The notes: generated by a model not told the origin, from the letters alone. A stretch of 64,000 nucleotides of DNA from Episyrphus balteatus (GCF_945859705.1 NC_079134.1:164273718-164337717), one strand, 5' to 3'. Positions 21,941 to 32,195 are shown, counted from the first letter of the stretch. Translations and numbers: made by a program.

Positions 21941-22766
21941 TATTGTAAATATTTTTATTTTAAAAAGTTGATACTACAACGAGTGAATACAAAATGTAAA
22001 TTGCACGCACTTCTTTTTATATCAATTGCCGGACGTATCGCAAGTTTTTTTTTTATTCTTTTGTGATAATATAATCAAAATAAAAATAACCTTAACTTAT
22101 TTGAACCTTTTAATTATAATGATATGATTACCGATTTTTAATCAGTTTCAACCTGCACAACTTGGCTTTGGAGAACTTATATAAATTATGTTAATAAAAG
22201 TGTATAAGCAAGTACACACAGCAGTTAATTTGAGATTTTTATGGGTAACTATTTTTGGAAAAGCTCAGATTTAAACCAGGCCGAAATTGTATACTAAAAA
22301 TGTTCAGTAAAATATTAAATTCTTATTGGAAAGTAAAAAGTCATTTTTTGTTATTTTAAGTTCAAATCCTTGCTAGAATCCTTGGGCGGTGGGCGTCCCA
22401 GACATAGTAAACAAAATTCTAAGGTCTCTTGTCTCGACCCAACCTACACGCTCTAGCTTTTTGGCACATTACTCCTGAATCACCCTGTATAATAAGTTTT
22501 ATTAAAACAATTTATATAATTCTCCAAAGCCTTGTAAGAACAAGTTGTGAATGTTGAAAATGTTTAAAAACGCAATCCTATCGCATAATTAAAAGGTTCA
22601 AACAATTTGAGGTTATTTACTTTGATTATATCGCAAAAGAATAAAAAAAACTTGCGATGCGTCCGGCAATTGATATAAAAAGGAATGCAATTTCAGTATG
22701 TTTGTATTCTTTCGTTGTAAAGTCTTTAAGTACCTTGTCTTCCTGAAATAAAAATATATTTAAAAA
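21941..22766. promoter_or_regulatory. Bidirectional region between head-to-head peptide genes
   Basis: TATA boxes flank it at 22013-22022 (minus) and 22674-22683 (plus). Mirrored blocks include ATTGCCGGACGTATCGCAAG (22026) versus CTTGCGATGCGTCCGGCAAT (22651), AATATAATC followed later by TTATTTGAACC, and the inverted GGTTCAAACAATTTGA at 22595-22610. The middle carries unrelated sequence (22200-22540), so this spacer is longer (826 bp) than those of the other pairs. Confidence 0.65.
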
Positions 22767-23003
22767 ATGCGCATCCTTCTTACATTATTTGCGGTATTGA
22801 TGGTATTTTTCTTGGTTTTTTTCCAAGTTGATGCTGAAGACTCAAATTTTCGAGGACCAAGGCAATTGAAAACGGGAAGTGGTGGTGTCCGTCGACCTTC
22901 GAGTAGTTATGGAGCTGGAGTACGCAAACCAGGTGCATCAGATATAAGACAAAGTGGATTAAATAATAGAGCAGGCAAAGGATGGGATGGCTTGAGTGGT
23001 TGA
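22767..23003 (+). CDS. Small secreted peptide, MRFFLTF family (RGPRQLKTGSGG type)
   Basis: A 78-residue precursor. The signal peptide MRILLTLFAVLMVFFLVFFQVDA is followed by EDSNF, RGPR, then QLKTGSGGVRRPSSSYGAG, RKPGASDIRQSGLNNRAGKG and WDGLSG. TATA box at 22674-22683 and AATAAA near 23037. The mirror partner is at 21940(-). The shared core suggests constraint or gene conversion, while the C-terminus has diverged. Confidence 0.84.
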   Translation: MRILLTLFAVLMVFFLVFFQVDAEDSNFRGPRQLKTGSGGVRRPSSSYGAGVRKPGASDIRQSGLNNRAGKGWDGLSG

Positions 23004-23339
23004 TCAGTTTAAATACTTTTTCATTTGAAAATTGAAAATAAAAATTAATAAAGATCATTTTGAATTTATAAATACCTACTTGATCCTTTTTTATTGGGTT
23101 TTTAAGAACATTTTCAAAAAAAATAGCTACATATTTGGTTTTTCTTTCTAAATATAAGAGGTTTGGTTCCCTAACTTCCGATGTATCAAATACAATTATG
23201 AAAAAAAAAACTAAAGAAAGTATGTTATACAAACTTTGTAAAGAAAAAAAGAAAACAGAAAAACAAGGATACAAAAATTATGTTTTTGGTTAATTTTTTT
23301 GATGAATATTTTATTTAACCTGAATATATTTTAAATAAC

Positions 23340-23963
23340 TGCCCCTCCACGCTAAACGAGGGGGAATAGATCCCCCCTCCCATACGATTTTTTTCTTGTC
23401 TTGACCCAATCTACACACCATGGCACAATACTCCTGAATCACCCTGTATACATAGAACATACTTTGAAATGCAAGTCAGTGTCTCATGATTTTACTGTTT
23501 ATTTAAACAATAAACATTTTATTACAGTTAATGAATAAACACAGAGACAATAAAATAACAGTTGCACTTTAACTCTTTTAATAACTGCATCGGATTGATA
23601 TTTGGGTGACCAAATTCAGATTAATAGAACTTGTTTCAATTTTAATGCTCATTTGACTTAGATGAAATGTGACTCAGGAATATGCATTTAACCAAAACAT
23701 ATAGGTAAGACTATCCAAAACAAACTTTTGAAGATACAACAAATCAAAAAGCGGTATAGTTAAAGTATTGTTTGTAAACAAGGAGTTTATGATGATGTAG
23801 TTCTTGATGATGTAAAAGTAAATTATAGAACTCGCCAATAATTCACCTCAAAAAGCTAAGTAAGCAATGAGTGAAGCAGCACCGAATTCAATTAGTTAAA
23901 TAAATGTGATAAAGTTCACAATCTGAATATGCAAAATCTTGAAAATTAGTTTGCTCCAGTACA
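23340..23963. other. Gene-free spacer carrying an orphan copy of the family upstream motif
   Basis: No gene. GAACTTGTTT at 23627-23636, with surrounding sequence (CCAAATTCAGATTAATA before it), matches the block between the head-to-head pairs at 25266 and 28261. It may mark a lost family member. Confidence 0.4.
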
Positions 23964-24396
23964 AAATATTGGGTTCCGTTATTTTTGTAGTAGATCTCCT
24001 AGACGACCTCCAAAAAAAATGTGTCTGGCGGTGAGCACGATTACTCCGGAACGGCTGGACCGATCGGCTTGAAATTTTTACTGAATTTTCTTTGATATTT
24101 TTGTCAGGTAATGAACGAAGGAAAAAGGTTTTTGACAATAATTTTTTATGCCATTTTAAAGTGTAAATTTTTGTGAAATAAACGATTTTTGTCTTTGAGA
24201 AGCCGCCATTTTGTCAAAAATCAAAATTTTGACTACTCCTTCGTTCATTACCTGCATTTGTCTATCCTGGAATTGAATATTTTGGATTTTTCAATTTTGG
24301 GTGATTTGTATCAGAGATATCTTGCTCACCGCCAGACAGCTTTTTTTGGAGGTCGTCTAGGAGATCTACTACAAAAATAACGGAACCCAATATTTT
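23964..24396. mobile_element. Foldback/MITE-like inverted repeat
   Basis: Arms of about 55 bp. GGGTTCCGTTATTTTTGTAG, then TAGATCTCCTAGACGACCTCC, lies at 23970-24012; its complement lies at 24347-24390. A second inner pair (GGTAATGAACGAAGG at 24109 and CCTTCGTTCATTACC at 24238) makes it a double hairpin. It encodes nothing. Confidence 0.65.
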
Positions 24397-24723
24397 TTTA
24401 AATACACAACGAATTCTTTTTATACATTAAATTTGCTATAGGGATATGTATTCTTTATGTTTGTATAATGAAATGCCTCTTCACAAAAAATCCGCAAAAA
24501 AGAACGTTTTTTCGCACTTACAACTAGATATAACCCCTTAAACAGACCTATTTTCAGTTAGGACACATTATAATAATTCTTGCATATCTTTGAGTAAGTA
24601 CAAACACATAAATGTTTCTTTTTAATCCAGCATTTATTTGAATAGAACGTATTTTTAAAATTTAATTGCAATATTATTGTGAAGAATCGAGGTAAGTTTT
24701 GAAAAATTCAAATTAATCCAGAA

Positions 24724-25050
24724 TTAACGGCCAAATCCTGATCCCAAACCTCCGAGCCCACCAAGTCCTCCCTGACCGCCTTGTTGTCCCTGACCACCTT
24801 GTTGTCCCTGTCCGCCTTGTCCTTGTCCACCTTGTCCTTGACCACCAGCTAATCCACCAAGTCCACCAGGTTCACCATCATAAAATAAATTTAAAGTAAG
24901 TACGGGTTGTTCCGGTTGTGTTTGAGGTTGCGGTTGCGGTTGCGTTTGCTGTTGTTGTTGCTGTTGCCTCTTAACACGAGCACCTTCTGAATTTACTTGA
25001 AGGCATGCAAGGATCAAGAAGAGCATAGCAAAAGTAAAAAACGAACGCAT
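24724..25050 (-). CDS. Secreted Gln/Gly-rich peptide, MRFFLTF family, predicted C-terminal amide
   Basis: A 108-residue precursor. The signal peptide MRSFFTFAMLFLILACLQVNS is followed by EGARVKR, a dibasic site, and a glutamine tract. An alternating PQPQ/TQ stretch leads to the hydrophobic VLTLNLFYDGEPGG, then GQGQGGQGQ repeats, and the protein ends in GLGSGFGR. Removal of Arg would leave Phe-Gly for amidation. The minus-strand TATA box is at 25132-25139. It is head-to-head with 25547. The Gln codons are CAA/CAG mixtures prone to length change; this copy has more Q and PQ units than its partner. Confidence 0.86.
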   Translation of the reverse strand: MRSFFTFAMLFLILACLQVNSEGARVKRQQQQQQQTQPQPQPQTQPEQPVLTLNLFYDGEPGGLGGLAGGQGQGGQGQGGQGQQGGQGQQGGQGGLGGLGGLGSGFGR

Positions 25051-25546
25051 CTTGTTATTGGTTTTCTAAAGAAATGCACAAGCTTGAGGAATTATGGTTT
25101 GAAAGTGATGATGGTTCTAAATTTGGAACTGTTTATATACCCTGAAATGCATTTAATTTTGCTAAAGTTTAGAAGAGGAAAATTGAAATTTTGTTCCAGC
25201 CCAGTGAATTTGATCCAAGAATTGCATTCCACTTAATAATGATTAATAAATCCAACCTTACCCACAAACAAGTTCTATTATTCTAATTCTACCAAATAAC
25301 AACGCTCAACACATTAATCAGTAATGTATTTGCAACAGTATTTAATTGTTTAATTTGTCAATCAAATGATCTGTTATTTCTTTAATTGTCATAAAATTAT
25401 TTATTGTTTGTCTTTCTTAAAATTTTAGCATAATCAAACTGACATGTATTTCAGAGTATATAAGCAGTTTCAAATTTAGAACCATCATCAGTCTCAAACC
25501 ACAATTCCTCAAGTTTGTGCATTACTTTAGAAAAACAAATAACAAG
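25051..25546. promoter_or_regulatory. Bidirectional promoter region, 496 bp
   Basis: TATA boxes at 25132-25139 (minus) and 25457-25464 (plus). AAACAAGTTCTATTATTCTA is at 25266. The transcribed leaders are mirrored: CATCATCAGTCTCAAACCAC with CAAGTTTGTGCATTACTTTA on the plus side, and the same motifs inverted at 25062-25120. Confidence 0.7.
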
Positions 25547-25867
25547 ATGCGTTCGTTTTTGACATTTGCTATGATCTTTTTGGTCCTTGCATGCCTTCAA
25601 GCAAATTCAGAAGGTGGTCGTGTTAAGAGGCAACAACAACAACAAGAACAAACGCAACCACAACCACAACCGGAACGACCCTTACTTACTTTAAATGTAT
25701 TTTATGATGGTGAACCTGGTGCACTTGGTGGATTAGCTGGTGGTCAAGGACAAGGTGGACAAGGACAAGGCGGACAAGGACAAGGTGGACAAGGAGGTCA
25801 AGGGCAACAAGGCGGTCAGGGAGGACTTGGTGGACTCGGAGGTTTGGGATCAGGATTTGGCCGTTAA
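25547..25867 (+). CDS. Secreted Gln/Gly-rich peptide, MRFFLTF family, predicted C-terminal amide
   Basis: A 106-residue precursor. The ATG at 25547 is chosen because the signal peptide (MRSFLTFAMIFLVLACLQANS) starts there; an in-frame ATG ten codons upstream lies in the conserved untranslated leader. EGGRVKR precedes a Gln tract, then PLLTLNVFYDGEPGA, GGQGQGG repeats and GLGSGFGR at the end. TATA box at 25457-25464 and AATAAA at 25935-25940. It is the mirror partner of the gene at 25050(-). Variation between the two is mostly in repeat number. Confidence 0.86.
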   Translation: MRSFLTFAMIFLVLACLQANSEGGRVKRQQQQQEQTQPQPQPERPLLTLNVFYDGEPGALGGLAGGQGQGGQGQGGQGQGGQGGQGQQGGQGGLGGLGGLGSGFGR

Positions 25868-25999
25868 TTCTGGATTTATTTGAATTTTTCAAAATTTACC
25901 TCGATTCCTCGCTAAAATATTGCAATTTAATTTTAATAAAACGTTCTTATCAGTTCAAATAAATATTTTTTAATTGACAATAAATCACTTATGACTTTT

Positions 26000-26440
26000 T
26001 ACAATATCAAAGGCATTCAAGACCCTAATTCTACTAATTTAAGAGAGGTTATAAGGGTAATTCCTAATATTATGCGAAACGCAGTCATTGCTGATAGAGT
26101 CCATTTATACACAAAAGAAAAAAGTATACTTCTTCTTTAACCGAATATATTGCTTGGTTTCAAATGTAAAATACATAAACATAACGCAGAGATAATTTTT
26201 CAATTCATTTTGGTCATACGAATTCATGAGAATCAACAAGAACAAACATTTATAAGAAATTATTTATCAGAGTTCGGTGATTTCAAATAATTTTCTCGTC
26301 TAAAACTATAGCTTTTCAGAAGCATATATGTAGATGTAAATTAGCAAGTTCTTTATGTAAAAGAAAACTTATGTGCCAAAACAGTTCTTTTAAGAGCTAA
26401 AAATTTAATTTCGAAAATGATTTAAGTTCCATTTGCAAAG
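26000..26440. other. Spacer with a dispersed short repeat
   Basis: No gene. GGTCATACGAATTCATGAGA followed by ATCAACAAGAACAAACATT at 26212-26255 recurs at 29970-30008 (inverted) and 49018-49056. Confidence 0.45.
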
Positions 26441-26443
26441 TTT

Positions 26444-26856
26444 CAGACGCATTTTGGACGCGTTTTGGAAGCGTTTCAGGCGCGTTTTTGACACATTTTG
26501 GAATCTTTTCAGAAGCGTTTTGGACGCGTTTCAGACGCGTTTTGGACGCGTTTTGGATGCGTTTTGGGCGCGTTTGGGACGCGTTTTGAACGCATTTTGG
26601 ACGCGTTTTGGGATCGTTTTGGGCGCGTTTTGAACGCGTTACCGACGCGTTTTGGACGCATTTTGAACGCGCTTTGGACGCGTTTTGAACGCGTTTTGGG
26701 CACGTTTTGGACGCGTTTCAGGCGCGTTTTGGACGCATTTTGGGCGCGTTTTGGACGCATTTTGAACGCGTTTTGGACACGTTTCAGACGTGATTCGGAC
26801 GCGTTTTGGACACGTTTTGGGCGCGTTTTGGAAGCATGTACTACGCGTTTTGGTAG
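26444..26856. repeat. CpG-rich minisatellite, 11-bp unit ACGCGTTTTGG
   Basis: About 37 tandem copies of an 11-base unit, consensus ACGCGTTTTGG, with scattered substitutions (ACGCATTTTGA, GCGCGTTTTGG, ACACGTTTTGG). It is much richer in CpG than its surroundings. Because 33 bases equal 11 codons, several frames stay open on both strands; the predicted polypeptides (FWTRFGRVLDA repeats) are artefacts of the repeat unless transcription is shown. Confidence 0.9.
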
Positions 26857-26889
26857 AAAGCAGAATTCCTTAATAATTTGTATCTAAAC

Positions 26890-27640
26890 TTAATTTCAAA
26901 CGGGTAGTTGGTTTTTTGCAGTCGGCCCGAATAACAATTTTGGTTGTATTGCGCTACACTTTCCTCGTTAAAAAACGTGAAACTCAAAAATTTGTTTTGC
27001 AAAAACAAATTAAATACTAAAACTTTGAACACCGATTTGTTTTCTGCAAAATTAGTTTAGGTTACTTAAAAATCAGCAAACAAATTTTAAGGATTTTGAA
27101 TTTTTTTCGTATATTGAAAGCTAAATTTTGAACTAACTTGCATTAACAAAATATTGAATGTTTCCAAAAGTGTTGAGCTACAATTTGGGGTTAACCCTTA
27201 AAAAAAAAACTACTGAAAAAAAAATAAATAAAATAAAAACAGTATTTTTTTCAAAATTTTTCCACTCTCCGAGCAGTTCGGAAATGCATTTTTTAAATTA
27301 AAAATTGAAATACAAAATTACCCATAAAAATGTACCTACAAGATTGATTTTGTACCACTACAAATTAGCATTTAACTAGCTACAATTTCTGAGATAATAT
27401 AAATTTTTCTCTAATTCCTCCACAAGGGATCTATGCCAAAGTAAGGAACTTAATAATATGCAATAATTTTGTGGATCTTCGATCTCAAGCCAAACCTATC
27501 TGGGTCTAAGATTTCGAACATGCTACTCACACTATGAAGGCTTTTAAGCATCCAAGTGGCAAAAATAAAATTTAAATTAAAGTACGAGTGATTAAAATAA
27601 AAAGTTTTTGTCGCTTTTTTTAATCAAATAGGTACATATT
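26890..27640. other. AT-rich spacer, nothing recognised
   Basis: No coding frame, transposon end or array was found in this stretch. Confidence 0.4.
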
Positions 27641-27736
27641 ATATTTCAACAAGACATTTCAATATTTCCAAATAAAATACAATACTTAACATTAATAGAA
27701 TTGAAATTAATAAGAAAATCCAAACAAATCCAAGAA

Positions 27737-28012
27737 TTAACGGCCCCAACCACCGCCACCAATTCCAGAGCTACCACCAATGCCACCACCAAGACCACCA
27801 CCAAATGGGCTGCTCTGAGGACGGCCTCCAGTACCGATTCCAGAGTTGCCACCAATTCCTCCGCCAAGTCCTCCGCCACCAGCACCTCCGCGGCCGAGAC
27901 TCAAATTCAATCCTAATTGCCTCTTTGCTCGAGAGCCTTGTTCCTCTTCAGCATTAACTTTAAGACATGCCAGGACCAAAAATACGATAGCAAAAGTTAA
28001 GGAAGAACGCAT
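27737..28012 (-). CDS. Secreted Gly-rich peptide, MRFFLTF family, Trp-Gly-Arg end
   Basis: A 91-residue precursor. The signal peptide MRSSLTFAIVFLVLACLKVNA is followed by EEEQGS and RAKR, then QLGLNLSLGRGG. The mature peptide is a glycine-rich chain with two GGGLGGGIGG blocks joined by the RPQSSPF segment and ends in GGGWGR. The ATG at 28012 is at the signal peptide; the in-frame upstream extension is the conserved leader. The minus-strand TATA box is at 28090-28096. The mature sequence after RAKR appears identical to that of its head-to-head partner at 28524, although signal and propeptide differ. It would carry N-terminal pyroglutamate and Trp-amide if processed as predicted. Confidence 0.88.
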   Translation of the reverse strand: MRSSLTFAIVFLVLACLKVNAEEEQGSRAKRQLGLNLSLGRGGAGGGGLGGGIGGNSGIGTGGRPQSSPFGGGLGGGIGGSSGIGGGGWGR

Positions 28013-28523
28013 CTTGTTTTGAATTTTTGAAATGTACAAACTTGACGAATTGTAGTTTGAAACTGATGATGGTTCCAAATTTTGATTACTTTTATACTCT
28101 GAAATACATCCTAGTATTTTATGCTTAAATCTTTTTCAAAACAATAAAATTATTTATTGCAAATCAAGAACAAACTCAATCAATAAAATTACAGTTGCAC
28201 CAAATATTGATGAATTTTTCACTAAAGCTTGATTCTTAGTTCACTAGAATAAGTTTAATGGAACTTGTTTAACTTTAATTCAGTTTTATCTAATTAGTCA
28301 CCCAAAAAAGTATCAATCTTCTTTGAATGCATTAATCAATAAATTGTTGCAACTGTTATTTGTTAAGTAGTAAAACTTTTTAATTGTTTGTCAAAAGGAT
28401 TTCAGCATCAAATACTAGCTTGAAATTCGGGTATAAAAGAAGTCCCAATTCGTTACCATCATCAGTTTCAAACGACAATTTGTCAAGTTTGTACATTTCT
28501 TTAGAAACAAAAAAAAAATCAAG
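28013..28523. promoter_or_regulatory. Bidirectional promoter region, 511 bp
   Basis: TATA boxes at 28090-28096 (minus) and 28432-28439 (plus). GAACTTGTTT is at 28261-28270. The leader block with CATCATCAGTTTCAAAC and CAAGTTTGTACATTTCTTTA is present on both sides in inverted orientation. Confidence 0.7.
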
Positions 28524-28799
28524 ATGCGTTTTTTCTTTACTTTTGCTATTGTATTTTTGGTCCTGGCGTGTCTTCAAGTTAATGCTGAAGAAAAACAAGG
28601 CTCCCGATCAAAGAGACAATTAGGATTGAATTTGAGTCTTGGCCGTGGAGGTGCTGGTGGCGGAGGACTTGGCGGAGGAATTGGTGGCAACTCTGGAATC
28701 GGTACTGGAGGTCGTCCTCAGAGCAGCCCATTTGGTGGTGGTCTTGGTGGTGGCATTGGTGGTAGCTCTGGAATCGGTGGCGGTGGTTGGGGCCGTTAA
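28524..28799 (+). CDS. Secreted Gly-rich peptide, MRFFLTF family, Trp-Gly-Arg end
   Basis: A 91-residue precursor. The signal peptide MRFFFTFAIVFLVLACLQVNA is followed by EEKQGS and RSKR, then the same QLGLNLSLGRGG mature peptide as the gene at 28012(-), through GGGWGR. TATA box at 28432-28439. A degraded third copy of this type lies at 52991-53205. Identity restricted to the mature part points to strong selection or gene conversion between the inverted arms. Confidence 0.88.
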   Translation: MRFFFTFAIVFLVLACLQVNAEEKQGSRSKRQLGLNLSLGRGGAGGGGLGGGIGGNSGIGTGGRPQSSPFGGGLGGGIGGSSGIGGGGWGR

Positions 28800-28869
28800 T
28801 TCCTGGATTTATTTGGATTTTTTTTTACTCGTAACTTCAAGACTATTCAAAAATATTGTATTTTAATTG

Positions 28870-30225
28870 GAAATATTGGAATATCTTGTTGAAATATAAA
28901 ATTTTATTTAAAAAAAACAACAAAGCCTTTTTATTTTTATTATTTATAAAAATTTACTCTTTACCCTTCAATTTTACAGAACATCCATGTTTTATGATAC
29001 AAAAATATTAAATTTCAACAAATCTTGTATTGGATCTAGAAATGTAAAACAAGTTTTAAATTTAAATAAAATATTGATGTTGCCCAAATTTTCATAGAAA
29101 CTACCCTAACATTTTTAACAGTGTGAAATTTTCTAAATCATCATCAAGATGTTTCTTAATCTTATAGCAAATATTAGGTTTTTTTGTTTATTGAGATAAA
29201 TTAAGTAAATAAAAAATATTAAAGTTTATTTTAGCGCTTAATGTTTTTCTATTATGCAAACAAACAGATGTTTTTTTGTTTTTCGGTTATGGTGATTATG
29301 ATTGTTTATCACAAAAATTTTTTTTTTTAACTAAGCAATTTAAAAAAAAAATCAACACCAATTTTAGGGAAATTGTTAGGTATAAAAAGAATTAAAACTT
29401 AGAAGTTTTTATCATAGTTATTTCAAAAACAAAACTTTATCACTGAAAAAAAAAAATCAAAATCTTTCGTATCCCCATAGTTTTAAACTTTTAATGTGTA
29501 GTACACTTTCTGATTAAAAGATAATTTTCTTCAAAATTTACAGACAAATTACAAAGATATGACCATTTTTGTAACGATCAATATTTTCGACTTTTTCTGT
29601 TATTTTTTGAGTTTTTGTCAATAACTTTAAAAGCAAGCCGAATTTGAAAATTATTATTAAGTAATTTTTTGTAGATAATTAAATTCAATATTAATATGTG
29701 TCCTTTTAAAAAAATTTTAAACTAAAATATTGTATAAGACTTAGAAAAACTATTCAAAAAAGGGAAAAAAATGTTTTGATGTTTTTACAAAATGGTCTAT
29801 TTTTATCCTTTGAGAATTAATAGATATTGAACATGATAAAAAAGAAAAGAAGATACTATATCTTTCAACAAAAATTAAATACGGCTAAAATTGGATAAAA
29901 AATGTACTTTCAAAATCAACTGTTTTTGTTCTTCAATTCAAATTCTGAAGTTACAATTTTGTATGGAAATGTTCGTTCTTGTTGATTCTCATCAATTCGT
30001 ATGACCAAATCATATGGTAATATTTCATTACCAAAATGCAATATAGGCAATAGAACACCACAAATTAGTTAAGTAAAGGGAAAATAATAAAAATAATCAC
30101 ATTTTCATTTATATTAATATTTTATTTTTAAAATTTTTTTCAGCTGAACCAAATTATAGCCTCCAATTCAGGACAATAATGCTTAAGTATTAATTAGTAA
30201 GTGTGAGAAGAGTGTTGAAACAAAT
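28870..30225. other. Gene-free spacer
   Basis: AT-rich. The only recognised item is the inverted copy of the short dispersed repeat at 29970-30008. Confidence 0.45.
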
Positions 30226-30251
30226 GTCAAATTTGAAAAAAAGATCGAAAA

Positions 30252-30845
30252 TTAACGACCGAATCCAAGTCCACCGAGTCCCCAAGGAAATCCATTTCCT
30301 TGACCAAATCCTCCATTATTGAAACCATTTTGCCCTGCTCCAAATCCGTTTTGCCCAGTCCCAAGCCCGCTTTGTCCAGGTCCAAACCCCGTTTGTCCAT
30401 TTCCGAACCCACTGTTTCCAGGTCCAAACCCCGCTTGTCCAGTTGAAAAACCCGATTGAGCAGTGCCAAACCCCGCTTGTCCAGATCCGAAACCACCTTG
30501 TCCATTTGCGACTTGCCCATTTCCAAGTCCGACCTGTCCATTTCCCAGTCCAACTTGTCCATTGCCAAATCCAGTCTGTCCATTTCCAGGCCCTGCTTGA
30601 CCATTTCCATATCCATTTTGTGGATTTCCAAAACCACTTGAAATACCTCCAAACCCACCTTGGTTGCCTCCGATAGTACCGCCTTGTCCACCACCAAATC
30701 CATTTTGACCATTCTGTCCACCACCACCATAAAACAATTGCAATCCAAGTCCTATTTGTCTCTTAGGTCGGGGATCATCTTTAGCATTCACTTGGAACTG
30801 GAAATATGCCAGGATTAAAACAAAGACAGTCAAGACAAAACGCAT
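30252..30845 (-). CDS. Secreted Gly/Gln/Asn-rich protein, MRFFLTF family, predicted C-terminal amide
   Basis: A 197-residue precursor, larger than its relatives. The signal peptide MRFVLTVFVLILAYFQFQVNA is followed by KDDPRPKR and QIGLGLQLFYGGGG. The rest is a run of about 20 degenerate heptads and octads (GFGNGQ, GLGNGQV, GFGPGQ, GFGTGQ), ending in GLGGLGFGR. The KR before Gln and the Phe-Gly-Arg end match the family. The minus-strand TATA box is near 30917-30924. The expanded NGQ/TGQ/PGQ repeats resemble an intermediate between the short peptides and the giant gene at 36014. The function is unknown. Confidence 0.87.
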   Translation of the reverse strand: MRFVLTVFVLILAYFQFQVNAKDDPRPKRQIGLGLQLFYGGGGQNGQNGFGGGQGGTIGGNQGGFGGISSGFGNPQNGYGNGQAGPGNGQTGFGNGQVGLGNGQVGLGNGQVANGQGGFGSGQAGFGTAQSGFSTGQAGFGPGNSGFGNGQTGFGPGQSGLGTGQNGFGAGQNGFNNGGFGQGNGFPWGLGGLGFGR

Positions 30846-32120
30846 TTTTTATTATAAAATATCCAATCTTAAAGAATAGTAATGTGAAACTATTTTTATT
30901 TGAAGAAGTTTCATCCTTTTTATAGTTTGAAACTTATGTATGTTCTGTCATTAAGTTAAGCAATCCGAAATAAAATAGATAAAATCTCAGTTGAACTTTT
31001 GATTTTGATTTATTGGTCTAGGAATTTGATTTTTTTTTTCTTAAATTAGAATTAGATAAATAGAACATGTTTAAAGTTTATAGTTCAATTCAAAAAGTTG
31101 TCTATTTGAATAATACGTATATGTATTTTTTTTTTTTTTAGAAAATATGTGTCGAAACATTTGAATTATATTAAATTAAAAGTCTCTACAAAGCCTTATG
31201 GTTTCAGTTTTACAATAGATTAGATTAGATATAGTCTACTTTTAAGTGCAGGATCGCACCAAACATTGATCTTCTCTCACCGAATGTCATGAGTGCAATT
31301 TTCAGTGTGCAATACATTGAACACATATCCTGGCAGGAGTCAGAGTTGCCATGTTTTTTTTCTGCATTTTGACAGGTGGTGGGTGTAAGGAGTCCCTTGA
31401 ACCATAACCAAGGTAATTTGAATTTCCTGATATAAGTGTTTGCAAAAAAATCTTTATTTTTAAATTTCCTTCAAATCCATCGAGTGAGACATCAAAATAA
31501 AGGTATCTTTAGGCTCTATTAATTTTTACTGAAAATTTTCTTGGATGTTTGATTGTTGATTTATTTGCATCCAAACATCTGCTGACTAACAACTTCTCGA
31601 AACAAGTTTTGGTAAACTACGTTCACAGTTAACTGGGTATGCATTTATGTAAAAGAATTACTTATTAAAAAAAAATCAAACGGTACCTACCCCTACCCCT
31701 TGCCAAAAAAAAAGGATTTTAAAATTTTTCTAAAATCCCCTCAAGTGAAATATCAAAAAACAGGTCTCTTTTAGCAATTTTCATAATTGAAAACCAAAAG
31801 TGTCTTATAGGCCCTGCCCCTGACATAGCTATTTCCAACCAACATTTTTTTCTATTTTTTTTACGTCCCGAAGCCGATACTTTTTGACCAAAGTCTCGAA
31901 ATTGGTTATGAATTAAAGATATGAGTCCAAATCAACAGGCATGTGCATTCAGGTAAAATTACAAACCTTCACAGAGAAAATAGACCACATAAAATAGAAC
32001 AAAAATAATATGATCTCTCTATGGTTTTCATCCAAGAAGGAAACCTTATTTAAACAATCGGGTTTTTCTTATTGTTTTAAAATCTGCACTTGAAGGGTTT
32101 TGAAAAGAAAAAAAAACGAC

Positions 32121-32195
32121 AACCAGGCCGAGAATCGAACTGGAGACTTCAAATCATTAGTCGCCCACCTTACCACCTGAACCAAACCAATATGA
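32121..32195 (-). repeat. tRNA-derived SINE-like segment with A and B boxes
   Basis: On the minus strand TGGTTCAGGTGG fits an RNA polymerase III A box. AGTTCGATTCTCGGCC, 35 bases further on, fits a B box; its T-loop closes with G-C, A-T and C-G pairs. The anticodon arm does not fold, so this is not a working tRNA. The head of a tRNA-derived SINE, or a relic tRNA, is most likely. An A/T run follows in the minus direction. Confidence 0.5.

Noticed and set aside
26433..26887. Open frames of 66, 129 and 83 residues on both strands (FWTRFGRVLDA repeats)
   Set aside because: They are the translation of the 11-bp minisatellite; all frames stay open because the unit has no stop codons. No signal, start context or TATA box supports a gene.
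32121..32195. Functional tRNA gene
   Set aside because: A and B boxes are present, but the anticodon stem does not pair and the acceptor ends do not match, so it was called SINE-like instead.
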